From the NCBI GenBank assembly GCA_964356355.1, contig CAYHGX010000009.1, positions 1 to 54,821 on the forward strand: a DNA stretch of 54,821 nt. The letters run 5' to 3'. The notes beneath the pieces were generated by a model. That model worked only from the letters and a program-made list of their open reading frames with translations. It was not told the DNA's origin and ran no database searches. This DNA is from CAYHGX01 sp964356355. GTDB lineage: Bacteria; Patescibacteriota; Gracilibacteria; UBA1369; LOWO2-01-FULL-3. The translations under genes were made by a program, and so were the position numbers. Positions 23,902-30,734 of this stretch are shown piece by piece; the stretch's first letter is position 1, and the number at the start of each line of letters is the position of its first letter.

Positions 23902-25074
23902 ATGCTTAGATTCTTATTTTCACTATTTTCGATAGTCGTGGTGTTTGTATCTTCTTCATTTGTTATTGATACTTCTGGTAATGGAGAATTGGCGCTTGCG
24001 GATGATTTAATTTCTGCTCCGTATGGTCGTACTTTTACAATTACTGCTTATTATTCGCCTTTGCCGTGTCAACAACGTTATGCGACAGGGTCTTATGAAG
24101 GAGATATTAGGTTGAATGGTAATGGTACGAATGGGGCTGATGGTACTGAAGTTTATCCTGGTATGGTTGCGGCTCCTAAAACTTATGCTTTTGGTACTAA
24201 AATGAATATTCCTGGTATTGGTATAGTGGCTGTGCATGATCGTGGTGGAGCAATTGTGGCTTCTAGTGGGGTTGATGGCATTTATGATCGACTTGATGTG
24301 TGGATGGGTTATGGCGATGTGGGATTGAAGCGAGCTTTGAATTGGGGTAAACGTAGTGTTGATGTAACTGTTTATGGTATTACTGATGCTGTTGAGGAGA
24401 ACCTTACGTTGATGGGATACAGCTCGTCTGAATCAGTTCCTGGTATGTGTACTCAGCCTGTTGTTGAGAATGATTTTGGCTCTACTCAAACTATCCAGGA
24501 GTCTATTCCTAAGATTACTGAACCGGTAAAAAAACCTGAGGTGAGCCCATTTTTAGGTGTTAATATGAAATTTGGTGATACTGGTGCTTCTGTTCTTTCT
24601 TTGCAGAGATTTCTTGCGAGTTTGAACTTATTTAGAGGTGATGTGACTAGCTATTATGGTGAAGTGACTGCTCATGCGGTTTTTAAATTTCAGCAAATCA
24701 ATGGATTGGTAATGGAGGAGAATTCTCAATTTGCAGGAGTCCTTGGTGATAAAACACGATCTAGAATGAATGAAATTATAGCTTCTAAGCTTTATTTTAC
24801 AAAGAAGGTGGTGAAATCTGAGGTTGAAAGTGTGTCTACTGATGTACCTTTGTCATTTGGAATGACTGGAAAGGAAGTTAAGGATTTACAGTTATTTTTA
24901 AGAGAGCAGGGTTTTTTCTCTGGTGCGTTCTTGACTGAATATTTTGGTTCAGTAACTAAAGATGCGGTTGTTAAATTTCAGATTGCTCAGGGAATAATTG
25001 ATTCAGCCGCTGACCCATTTGCTGGTGTGGTTGGGCCCGCTACTTTAGAGGCAATTAGGCAGATTTCCAAATAG
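23902..25074 (+). CDS. Secreted 3D-domain protein with two peptidoglycan-binding domains
   Basis: Start chosen at 23902 (390 residues); an in-frame TTG at 23845 would place the promoter within the gene. A signal peptide covers about 1-33. A 3D (three-aspartate) domain, as in MltA-like lytic transglycosylases and YuiC-type proteins, spans about 40-165 with FGTKMNIPG, VHDRGGA and YDRLDVW. Two PG_binding_1 repeats follow (about 228-285 and 310-385), each with a G-x-x-V-x-x-L-Q core. Likely a cell-wall hydrolase acting outside the membrane. It ends 30 bases inside the converging HD gene. Confidence 0.88.
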   Translation: MLRFLFSLFSIVVVFVSSSFVIDTSGNGELALADDLISAPYGRTFTITAYYSPLPCQQRYATGSYEGDIRLNGNGTNGADGTEVYPGMVAAPKTYAFGTKMNIPGIGIVAVHDRGGAIVASSGVDGIYDRLDVWMGYGDVGLKRALNWGKRSVDVTVYGITDAVEENLTLMGYSSSESVPGMCTQPVVENDFGSTQTIQESIPKITEPVKKPEVSPFLGVNMKFGDTGASVLSLQRFLASLNLFRGDVTSYYGEVTAHAVFKFQQINGLVMEENSQFAGVLGDKTRSRMNEIIASKLYFTKKVVKSEVESVSTDVPLSFGMTGKEVKDLQLFLREQGFFSGAFLTEYFGSVTKDAVVKFQIAQGIIDSAADPFAGVVGPATLEAIRQISK

Positions 25075-25539
25075 AGCAATTAGTTCCTTTTCAAGTTTGT
25101 AGATTTTGTTTTGTGCTTCTTTGATTTTTCCGCTTTCTCCTTTGATTGATTTCCTTGAGTTGGCTTCTTCGAATCGCTTATTAAGTGTTACAATTTTGTT
25201 TTCACAAACTCTTTTGTCTGCATAGAAGACTATTTTTTGATCGAGTGTTTCGAGTTTTTCTATACTGTGGAAACCATGGTGTCTGATAAGTTTTGCTATA
25301 TTGGCGTGCCCAAGTTCTTCTATGTAGTTGGCGGCAACTTCTTCGTGATTCGGCTTGAGCCTAAAAATGTCGTGCAGGAGGGAGGCTTTAAAGATTGCTG
25401 TTTTATTGACTTTTTGTCCGCTTTTTTTGGCGTAATTTGCAACTTTCTTTGCATAGTTACCGACTGCTTGCATGTGAGCCTGGATATGAGGTGGAACCTC
25501 CAATTTCTCGTACAGTTGTTTTATTTCAGATATTTTCAT
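25045..25539 (-). CDS. HD-domain phosphohydrolase
   Basis: A 164-residue protein with metal ligands in HD order: H22 (AHMQAV), H56-D57 (LLHDIFR), H87/H88 (IRHHGF) and D108 (YADKR). The C-terminal about 45 residues are a charged helix. The substrate is unknown; HD proteins of this size hydrolyse nucleotides or dinucleotides. Its start overlaps tsaE by 14 bases on the same strand, so it is co-transcribed and probably coupled. Its last 30 bases overlap the converging 3D-domain gene. Confidence 0.85.
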   Translation of the reverse strand: MKISEIKQLYEKLEVPPHIQAHMQAVGNYAKKVANYAKKSGQKVNKTAIFKASLLHDIFRLKPNHEEVAANYIEELGHANIAKLIRHHGFHSIEKLETLDQKIVFYADKRVCENKIVTLNKRFEEANSRKSIKGESGKIKEAQNKIYKLEKELIALFGNLPNCL

Positions 25540-25957
25540 TGATTGTGATTTTACGTTTTAAAGGAGTGAGATATTCAAATTTAATCTGAAGGCTTTGTGG
25601 ATTTTCAGTTTTCAGATGTGGCATTTTGTTTGCCCATTCTATAATTACTATGTTTTCTTTATCTCCTATCATTTCGTTGATTTCTTCTCTTAGTAAAGGG
25701 TCTTCGTTTTCAATTCTGTATAAGTCGAGGTGATGGATATTTAACTGATCGGTTTTGTGTGTCTTTACGTAGGTGTATGTTGGACTTTTAGTTTTATTTA
25801 AAGGTACTCCGAGTGTATGGAGAAGGTATTTCGTGAAAAGGGTTTTGCCTGTTCCAAGATCTCCTTCTAGTAGAATGAGAGCTCCTCTTTTAATGGTTTT
25901 GGCTATTTCCTTTGCTAATTTTGCAGTTTCTTCTTCACTGTTGCTTGTGAGCTTCAT
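25526..25957 (-). CDS. tsaE: tRNA threonylcarbamoyladenosine biosynthesis ATPase TsaE
   Basis: An essential ATPase working with TsaB and TsaD to form t6A at position 37 of ANN-decoding tRNAs. The 143-residue protein has Walker A GDLGTGKT (32-39), the family motif SPTYTYV (58-64), HLDLYR (76-81) and IIEWA (105-109). No tsaB, tsaC or tsaD is in the window. It is divergent from the M23-SLH gene; the intergenic palindrome TATAATTATA gives each strand a -10. Confidence 0.95.
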   Translation of the reverse strand: MKLTSNSEEETAKLAKEIAKTIKRGALILLEGDLGTGKTLFTKYLLHTLGVPLNKTKSPTYTYVKTHKTDQLNIHHLDLYRIENEDPLLREEINEMIGDKENIVIIEWANKMPHLKTENPQSLQIKFEYLTPLKRKITINENI

Positions 25958-25979
25958 GTTTGATTTTTCTTCTAATTAA

Positions 25980-25992
25980 TGCTATAATTATA
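25980..25992. promoter_or_regulatory. Shared divergent -10 (TGCTATAATTATA)
   Basis: On the plus strand TGCTATAAT (25980-25988) is an extended -10 for the M23-SLH gene. The palindrome TATAATTATA (25983-25992) also presents TATAAT to the minus strand for tsaE. Only one polymerase could use it at a time. Confidence 0.6.
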
Positions 25993-26021
25993 GGATTTTA
26001 AAAAATAAAAATAAAACAAAA

Positions 26022-27611
26022 ATGCTTTCGGATAGAACAAAACATGTTTTAAATGGCTCATTGGTGCTTTTATTAACTGTTGCGGTTACGGCTTCCGTCA
26101 CTCTGTTTGACATGAAGGGCTTTTTGTACCGGACAAGCGTCTTGAGTTATCCCGAACATGCTCCTTTTGATGGAACTGTTTACCCAATTGCCAAGTCTCC
26201 TGATTGGGCTAAATTGTCTTCTGAAAAGTGGAAATTTGGATTTGATCAACTTTCTGCCTCTGATTTGATTGATTTGCCTAAGTATGACCCTAGTCAACTA
26301 GCTACTCCCGCTTCAAGCTTGAAATGGGGCAATGCAGCTGACAATGTAATAAGAGATGCTAAAATTACATATTCAGTCCCCTATCTTGGCAATTATAAAT
26401 TGGACGGGATAGAAGATGCTGGCTCACATCCAGCTGTGGATATTAAGATTCCAATGAATACTCCTATTGTAGCGATTGCTAATGGCGTTGTGGTGAAGGC
26501 TCAGAATGATGCGGGTGGTTTTGGCTACCATATTGTTTTGATGCATAATAATTTTCCAACTTTAGATGACTCTTCCGCAAAGGAGGTTATTTATTCTGGA
26601 TACGCTCATTTAAGTGAGATTGAAGTTGAGGTTGGTAGCGTTGTAAAGAAAGGTGATGAAATTGGTCTTTCTGGCCAAAGTGGTACTTCAACGACACCTC
26701 ATTTACATTTCCAGATTGATAATTCAAATGCACCTTGGCATCCTTATTGGCCTTTTACATGGAAAGAGGCTAGTGATGCTGGATTGGATTTCTTTAGTGC
26801 CATAAATGCCGGTTTAGGGAAAGAGGCGGCACGAAGAACTACGATTAATCCTATGAAGTATGTTCAGGAATATTTAAACTATGATGGTGCTAGCTATGAC
26901 ACTCAAGATTCTGCGTCTGTTGAAGATCCTGTAGTTACTGAAAATGTACCTTCAGATCCGGTAATTGAGTCTGTTGATGCTAATGTTGATGTTAGTGTTG
27001 GGTCTGATAGTGATGCTTCTGAGATTAAGGCTGATGATTTGTCTGCCACAGTTGATGAAGTTGATGATAGTGAACAACTTTTTACTGATATTAGAGTCGG
27101 TAATGAATATTATGGAGCGGTTAATTACTTGGTTAACGCGGGTGTTATAAATGGCTATTCTGATGGTACTTTTAGACCGGATCGGCCTGTTAATCGTGTT
27201 GAATCATTGAAGTTTATTTTAGAGGCTACAAAGTCAACTTTAGATAATGGTTCTGCTCCTTTTAGGGATACTTCAGATGACCAATGGTACTCAAAATATT
27301 TATTTACAGCCTATTCTAAAAATATTGTAAATGGTAATCCAGATGGCACATTTAGGCCGACTGATACTGTTAATAGAGCTGAGTTTTTCAAGATTCTGTT
27401 TAATGGAATGAGTGTAGATATTAGTCCAACTGTTGAATTTGCTCCCTATGATGACGTGACGACTTCTGATTGGTTTGCTCCATTCTTGGCTTATGCAAAA
27501 GATCTTGGTCTTTTGGATACCAATTCAGTGAATATTAAACCGTCGGGTGAAATGACACGTGGAGACGTGGCTCAGTCTATGTATCGTTTGATGAAGCTGA
27601 GGGAGAGCTAG
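26022..27611 (+). CDS. M23 (LytM-type) peptidase with three SLH domains
   Basis: A 529-residue cell-surface protein. An N-terminal membrane anchor or signal segment (about 10-30) precedes the M23 metallopeptidase domain (about 115-240), with probable zinc ligands H136 and D140 (SHPAVD) and H229 (HLHF), and catalytic H196 and H227. An acidic linker (about 285-350) leads to three SLH domains (about 354-400, 418-465 and 478-525) carrying GYSDGTFRP and GNPDGTFRP. SLH domains bind pyruvylated secondary wall polymer, and csaB for that modification lies at 45142-46146. It probably cleaves peptide cross-links or acts in wall remodelling. Confidence 0.93.
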   Translation: MLSDRTKHVLNGSLVLLLTVAVTASVTLFDMKGFLYRTSVLSYPEHAPFDGTVYPIAKSPDWAKLSSEKWKFGFDQLSASDLIDLPKYDPSQLATPASSLKWGNAADNVIRDAKITYSVPYLGNYKLDGIEDAGSHPAVDIKIPMNTPIVAIANGVVVKAQNDAGGFGYHIVLMHNNFPTLDDSSAKEVIYSGYAHLSEIEVEVGSVVKKGDEIGLSGQSGTSTTPHLHFQIDNSNAPWHPYWPFTWKEASDAGLDFFSAINAGLGKEAARRTTINPMKYVQEYLNYDGASYDTQDSASVEDPVVTENVPSDPVIESVDANVDVSVGSDSDASEIKADDLSATVDEVDDSEQLFTDIRVGNEYYGAVNYLVNAGVINGYSDGTFRPDRPVNRVESLKFILEATKSTLDNGSAPFRDTSDDQWYSKYLFTAYSKNIVNGNPDGTFRPTDTVNRAEFFKILFNGMSVDISPTVEFAPYDDVTTSDWFAPFLAYAKDLGLLDTNSVNIKPSGEMTRGDVAQSMYRLMKLRES

Positions 27612-27642
27612 GATTAACTTTGAAGAGATTGTGTTTTTGATG

Positions 27643-27703
27643 ATATCAATAACCTTTGATATTGCCGTCCTTGTAGACGGAGGGATATTGCCAGAGGCAA
27701 TTT
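27643..27703. other. Run of three small hairpins between M23-SLH and tRNA-Arg
   Basis: ATATCAA/TTGATAT (27643-27662), CCGTC/GACGG (about 27665-27680) and ATTGCC/GGCAAT (about 27687-27701). These probably end the M23-SLH and tRNA-Arg transcripts; none has a classical T-run. Confidence 0.35.
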
Positions 27704-27706
27704 CTG

Positions 27707-27783
27707 TGGTACCCGGGACAGGATTTGAACCTGTGACCTTTGCCTTAGAAGGGCACTGCTCTATCCAGCTGAGCTACCCGGGC
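27707..27783 (-). tRNA. tRNA-Arg (anticodon TCT)
   Basis: Acceptor stem GCCCGGG/CCCGGGT (one G-U pair), D-arm GCTC-GAGC, anticodon loop CTTCTAA with anticodon TCT, T-arm ACAGG-TTCAAAT-CCTGT and an encoded CCA. It reads AGA codons. Confidence 0.95.
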
Positions 27784-27847
27784 CATTTGATTACTTATTG
27801 TTTTTATCTTATTTGAGCTGTTTGTTCAATAGGATTTGTTGTAGTAT

Positions 27848-28354
27848 ATGTTTCGAATTTTGTATTTTCCTTTTATGCATCTACATCAAAATGAGTCTAT
27901 ACTTAGGGTAGTACATCATCACCCTACTCCATTCGTTTCACAGATTTTGAAATTGATACTGGCTTTTTCCCCGTTTTTTTTAATGCTTTTTGTTGCTCAG
28001 AATTCAATTTCGAACTTTAGTTTTATTGTTGCTCAACTTGTTCTCTTTTTTTTCTTTTTACTTGTTATAATGTATTTGGCTTTGATTTTTTGGTTTGATA
28101 AATTGGTAATTACGAATCATAGGATTGTTTATGTGAATTGGAAGTTTTTAACGGTTCGCCATGAGGCTGAGGCAAATTTGATTGATATTCAGGATGTGCG
28201 AACAAAGGAAATGGGTGTATTTTCGTATTTCAAGGTTTTTGATTATGGTTTGTTTCAGGTGGACACCTCTTCCTCATCCGCTATACTTGTTTTTGATGAT
28301 GCTCCTGATCCTGAAGGGTTGAGGCAATATATTTATCATTTGAGAAAACAGTGA
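27848..28354 (+). CDS. Membrane protein with PH-like (bPH2/YdbS) domain
   Basis: A 168-residue protein. Two membrane helices (about 33-52 and 58-84) are followed by a bacterial PH-like domain (about 88-165), seen as FDKLVITNHRIVYVNW and the ending DAPDPEGLRQYIYHL. An alternative start at 27875 (MHLHQNES) suits the family better: a promoter TTGTTC-N17-TATATG (27822-27850) would otherwise overlap the first codon. The stop overlaps the ruvB ATG by one base. Its role is unknown; the domain may bind lipid or protein at the membrane. Confidence 0.8.
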   Translation: MFRILYFPFMHLHQNESILRVVHHHPTPFVSQILKLILAFSPFFLMLFVAQNSISNFSFIVAQLVLFFFFLLVIMYLALIFWFDKLVITNHRIVYVNWKFLTVRHEAEANLIDIQDVRTKEMGVFSYFKVFDYGLFQVDTSSSSAILVFDDAPDPEGLRQYIYHLRKQ

Positions 28355-29379
28355 TGATTGAAGATGAAAATGAGGATTTCGTTCCTGTTAGTGCCTTGGT
28401 TGATGAGAAGCTTGATCAGTTTGAGAATAAGTTGAGGCCAATTTCACTTCAGGAATATGTGGGTCAGGATGAAATAAAAAAAAGCCTTGGCGTTGCGACT
28501 GCTGCTGCGAAGATGAGAGGAGAAGGTCTTGATCATGTGCTTTTATATGGACCTCCTGGATTAGGTAAGACTACGCTGGCTCATATAATTGCTAGTGAAC
28601 TTGGATCTAGTATAAAGATTACTTCTGGCCCTGCTCTTGAGAAACCTGGTGATCTTGCAGCTATTATTTCCAATTTACAGGTTAATGATGTTTTGTTTAT
28701 TGATGAGATCCATAGATTGAAACCTGTTGTAGAGGAGGTCCTTTATACTGCAATGGAGGATTTTGGTATCGATATTGTCATAGGTAAGGGGCCTTCTGCT
28801 CGTAATATGCGTATCAATTTGCCTAAATTCACGTTGATTGGTGCTACTACAAAGTTAAACATGCTTTCTGCCCCTTTGAGGAGTCGGTTTGGTCATGTTT
28901 TTAAGCTGAATTTTTATTCTGATGATGATATTCAGCGCATTTTATTAAGATCTGCTCAATTATTTGGATGTGCTATTGATGATGTTTTTGCTTTGAGGTT
29001 GGCTCGTTGCTGCAGAAAAACCCCTAGGGTAGCAAATAGATTATTGAAAATAGTGCGTGATTATGCGGAGGTTAGGAATTTTGGTGTAATTAATGAGGGA
29101 ATTTTAGATGAGGCTTTGGAGGCGGTTGGTGTTGATGAATTGGGCTTGGATAATGTTGATCGTGAGCTAATTTCTGTGATAATTGATAAGTTTGATGGTG
29201 GCCCTGTTGGCCTGGGAACAATTTCTGCTGCTATCTCGGAAGAAAGGGCCACAATTGAGGATATTTATGAGCCTTATTTGATTCAGATTGGCTTTCTTGA
29301 ACGGACTCCTCGTGGTAGGATCGTGAAGCCTAAGGCTTTTAGCCATATGAGGTCTAAGATGTCTAACAAACTTCGATGA
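28354..29379 (+). CDS. ruvB: Holliday junction branch-migration helicase RuvB
   Basis: The AAA+ motor that drives branch migration with RuvA. Start taken at the ATG at 28354 (341 residues) rather than the GTG at 28351, because it makes a TGATG overlap with the previous gene. Walker A GPPGLGKT is at 66-73, Walker B LFIDEIHRL at about 110-118, sensor 1 in LIGATTK and the arginine finger in LRSRFG. The winged-helix domain at the C-terminus contains YLIQIGFLERTPRGR. ruvA and ruvC are not present. It overlaps the next gene by 4 bases (ATGA). Confidence 0.97.
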   Translation: MIEDENEDFVPVSALVDEKLDQFENKLRPISLQEYVGQDEIKKSLGVATAAAKMRGEGLDHVLLYGPPGLGKTTLAHIIASELGSSIKITSGPALEKPGDLAAIISNLQVNDVLFIDEIHRLKPVVEEVLYTAMEDFGIDIVIGKGPSARNMRINLPKFTLIGATTKLNMLSAPLRSRFGHVFKLNFYSDDDIQRILLRSAQLFGCAIDDVFALRLARCCRKTPRVANRLLKIVRDYAEVRNFGVINEGILDEALEAVGVDELGLDNVDRELISVIIDKFDGGPVGLGTISAAISEERATIEDIYEPYLIQIGFLERTPRGRIVKPKAFSHMRSKMSNKLR

Positions 29380-30596
29380 GGAAATTATTTATATTGTTTA
29401 TTACTGTAGTGTTTCTTGTTTCGTGTAATGTTCAGGTTCCTGTGAGGGAGGGTATTCAAACTATTTCGCTGAAGGGTACGTTGTTACTGCAAAAGAGATC
29501 TAGTGGCGGCGGTGAATTGGTGGTTCTGCATGATGATCAAGGAAAAAATGTTGCACTTACTAGTTTGGCTATTGATCTTGCAAAGCCAGACTATGTTGGT
29601 AATCTAGTGGATTTAAGTGGTTTCTTTAAAGATGGCGATTCAGTTTTTGAGGTGACAGGCATTGCTGTTTTGGAGGTTAATAAAAGTGCTGAAAAGGATG
29701 GTGTCTTGACGGACTTAGTTAGTAGTGCAAACGGTTTTCAGATTTCCTATTTTGATAATTGGGATGTTGATGAGCAGGATGGAAATGTTGTTTTTTCTTT
29801 TATGGAAAATAAAGGTGTAATTGCTCGTTTTTCGGTTGTTAATTATTCTTTTGAATATACTAATTTGGATGATGGGAGCGTAACTGGGACCGGACTGGAT
29901 ACTGGAGCTTTTTCAAAGAGTGCTTTGAATGATTTTTTTGCCAAGATGTCTATTGAGGGTTCTGCTTATCATGAGCGGGAAATTGGAGTTGATCATTATT
30001 TTTCGTATTACTCTAGTGATAAAACTGGCGAAGTCTACTATTTGTATAGAAATGGAATTGTTTACAAGGTCTTTTTTGAGCCTGTTAGTACGGTTTCTTC
30101 TGATCTTCTTGATTTGAAAAATAAATTTCTGACTTCTTTGGCTACTTTTAAATTTATAGCTTTTACTTCTGACGAGAAGCCGGTCGTAAGCACTGCTGTT
30201 CCTCAATCTATTTCGAGTGCTCCTTATGATGGTGAGATGACTCCATTTGAGAGTTTTCCTTATTCTTTTATGGGTATGTACCCGCAGAGTTGGTACTATG
30301 CTGGTTCAAAGAGTTATGAGCTTGGAGTTTTGCATCATTATGCATTTAGCGACGAATCTGTTGATGGTCAGAATGCCAAAATATTTCTAGATGTACTTTC
30401 AATTCCTTTGCCAGATGGGGAAATTCTTTCTTTGGATGGTCGTGAGTATCATTCTGTTTTAGCTGGAGATATGATCGAATATTATTTTAACTTTGAGGGT
30501 AGAACCTTTAAAATCTGGGGCTCTTCGAGTTTAAATCCTCTTGTCTTAGCGATTGCTGGTTCTGTTAAAAAATTAGACTTGCCCAGCGGGGGTTAG
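29376..30596 (+). CDS. Predicted lipoprotein, unknown function
   Basis: A 406-residue protein with a lipoprotein signal: short basic start, hydrophobic stretch and lipobox LVSC, with C17 the expected lipidated residue. The mature chain is rich in beta-forming residues and Ser/Asp, in two halves (about 20-260 and 285-406), without a motif I can name. Coupled to ruvB by an ATGA overlap, which is unexpected for a surface protein. Its stop codon lies inside the CIRCE element of clpC. Confidence 0.75.
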   Translation: MRKLFILFITVVFLVSCNVQVPVREGIQTISLKGTLLLQKRSSGGGELVVLHDDQGKNVALTSLAIDLAKPDYVGNLVDLSGFFKDGDSVFEVTGIAVLEVNKSAEKDGVLTDLVSSANGFQISYFDNWDVDEQDGNVVFSFMENKGVIARFSVVNYSFEYTNLDDGSVTGTGLDTGAFSKSALNDFFAKMSIEGSAYHEREIGVDHYFSYYSSDKTGEVYYLYRNGIVYKVFFEPVSTVSSDLLDLKNKFLTSLATFKFIAFTSDEKPVVSTAVPQSISSAPYDGEMTPFESFPYSFMGMYPQSWYYAGSKSYELGVLHHYAFSDESVDGQNAKIFLDVLSIPLPDGEILSLDGREYHSVLAGDMIEYYFNFEGRTFKIWGSSSLNPLVLAIAGSVKKLDLPSGG

Positions 30597-30607
30597 CACT
30601 CTATAAT
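30579..30607 (+). promoter_or_regulatory. clpC: Upstream (heat-shock) promoter of clpC
   Basis: -35 TTGCCC (30579-30584), 17-bp spacer, -10 TATAAT (30602-30607). The -10 occupies the centre of the CIRCE element, so HrcA bound there would block it. Confidence 0.6.
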
Positions 30608-30619
30608 TGCGAGTGCCAG
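30593..30619. promoter_or_regulatory. CIRCE element (HrcA operator) upstream of clpC
   Basis: TTAGCACTC, nine bases, GAGTGCCAG, against the consensus TTAGCACTC-N9-GAGTGCTAA: the left half is perfect and the right half has two mismatches. It overlaps the stop codon of the lipoprotein gene and the upstream promoter of clpC. Confidence 0.88.
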
Positions 30620-30692
30620 AATTATTAAGCAATCAATTCTGGATGAGTAAAGCTTAAGTGGCATCTGAGGCCTTATGTACTGATTGGTTTTA

Positions 30693-30701
30693 TGTTATAA
30701 T
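30693..30701 (+). promoter_or_regulatory. clpC: Second, extended -10 promoter of clpC (TGTTATAAT)
   Basis: TGTTATAAT, 33 bases before the ATG and about 75 bases beyond the CIRCE element. It could give basal, HrcA-independent expression. Confidence 0.6.
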
Positions 30702-30734
30702 GTTGCGATTTCTAAATAAAAATAACTGAAAATT

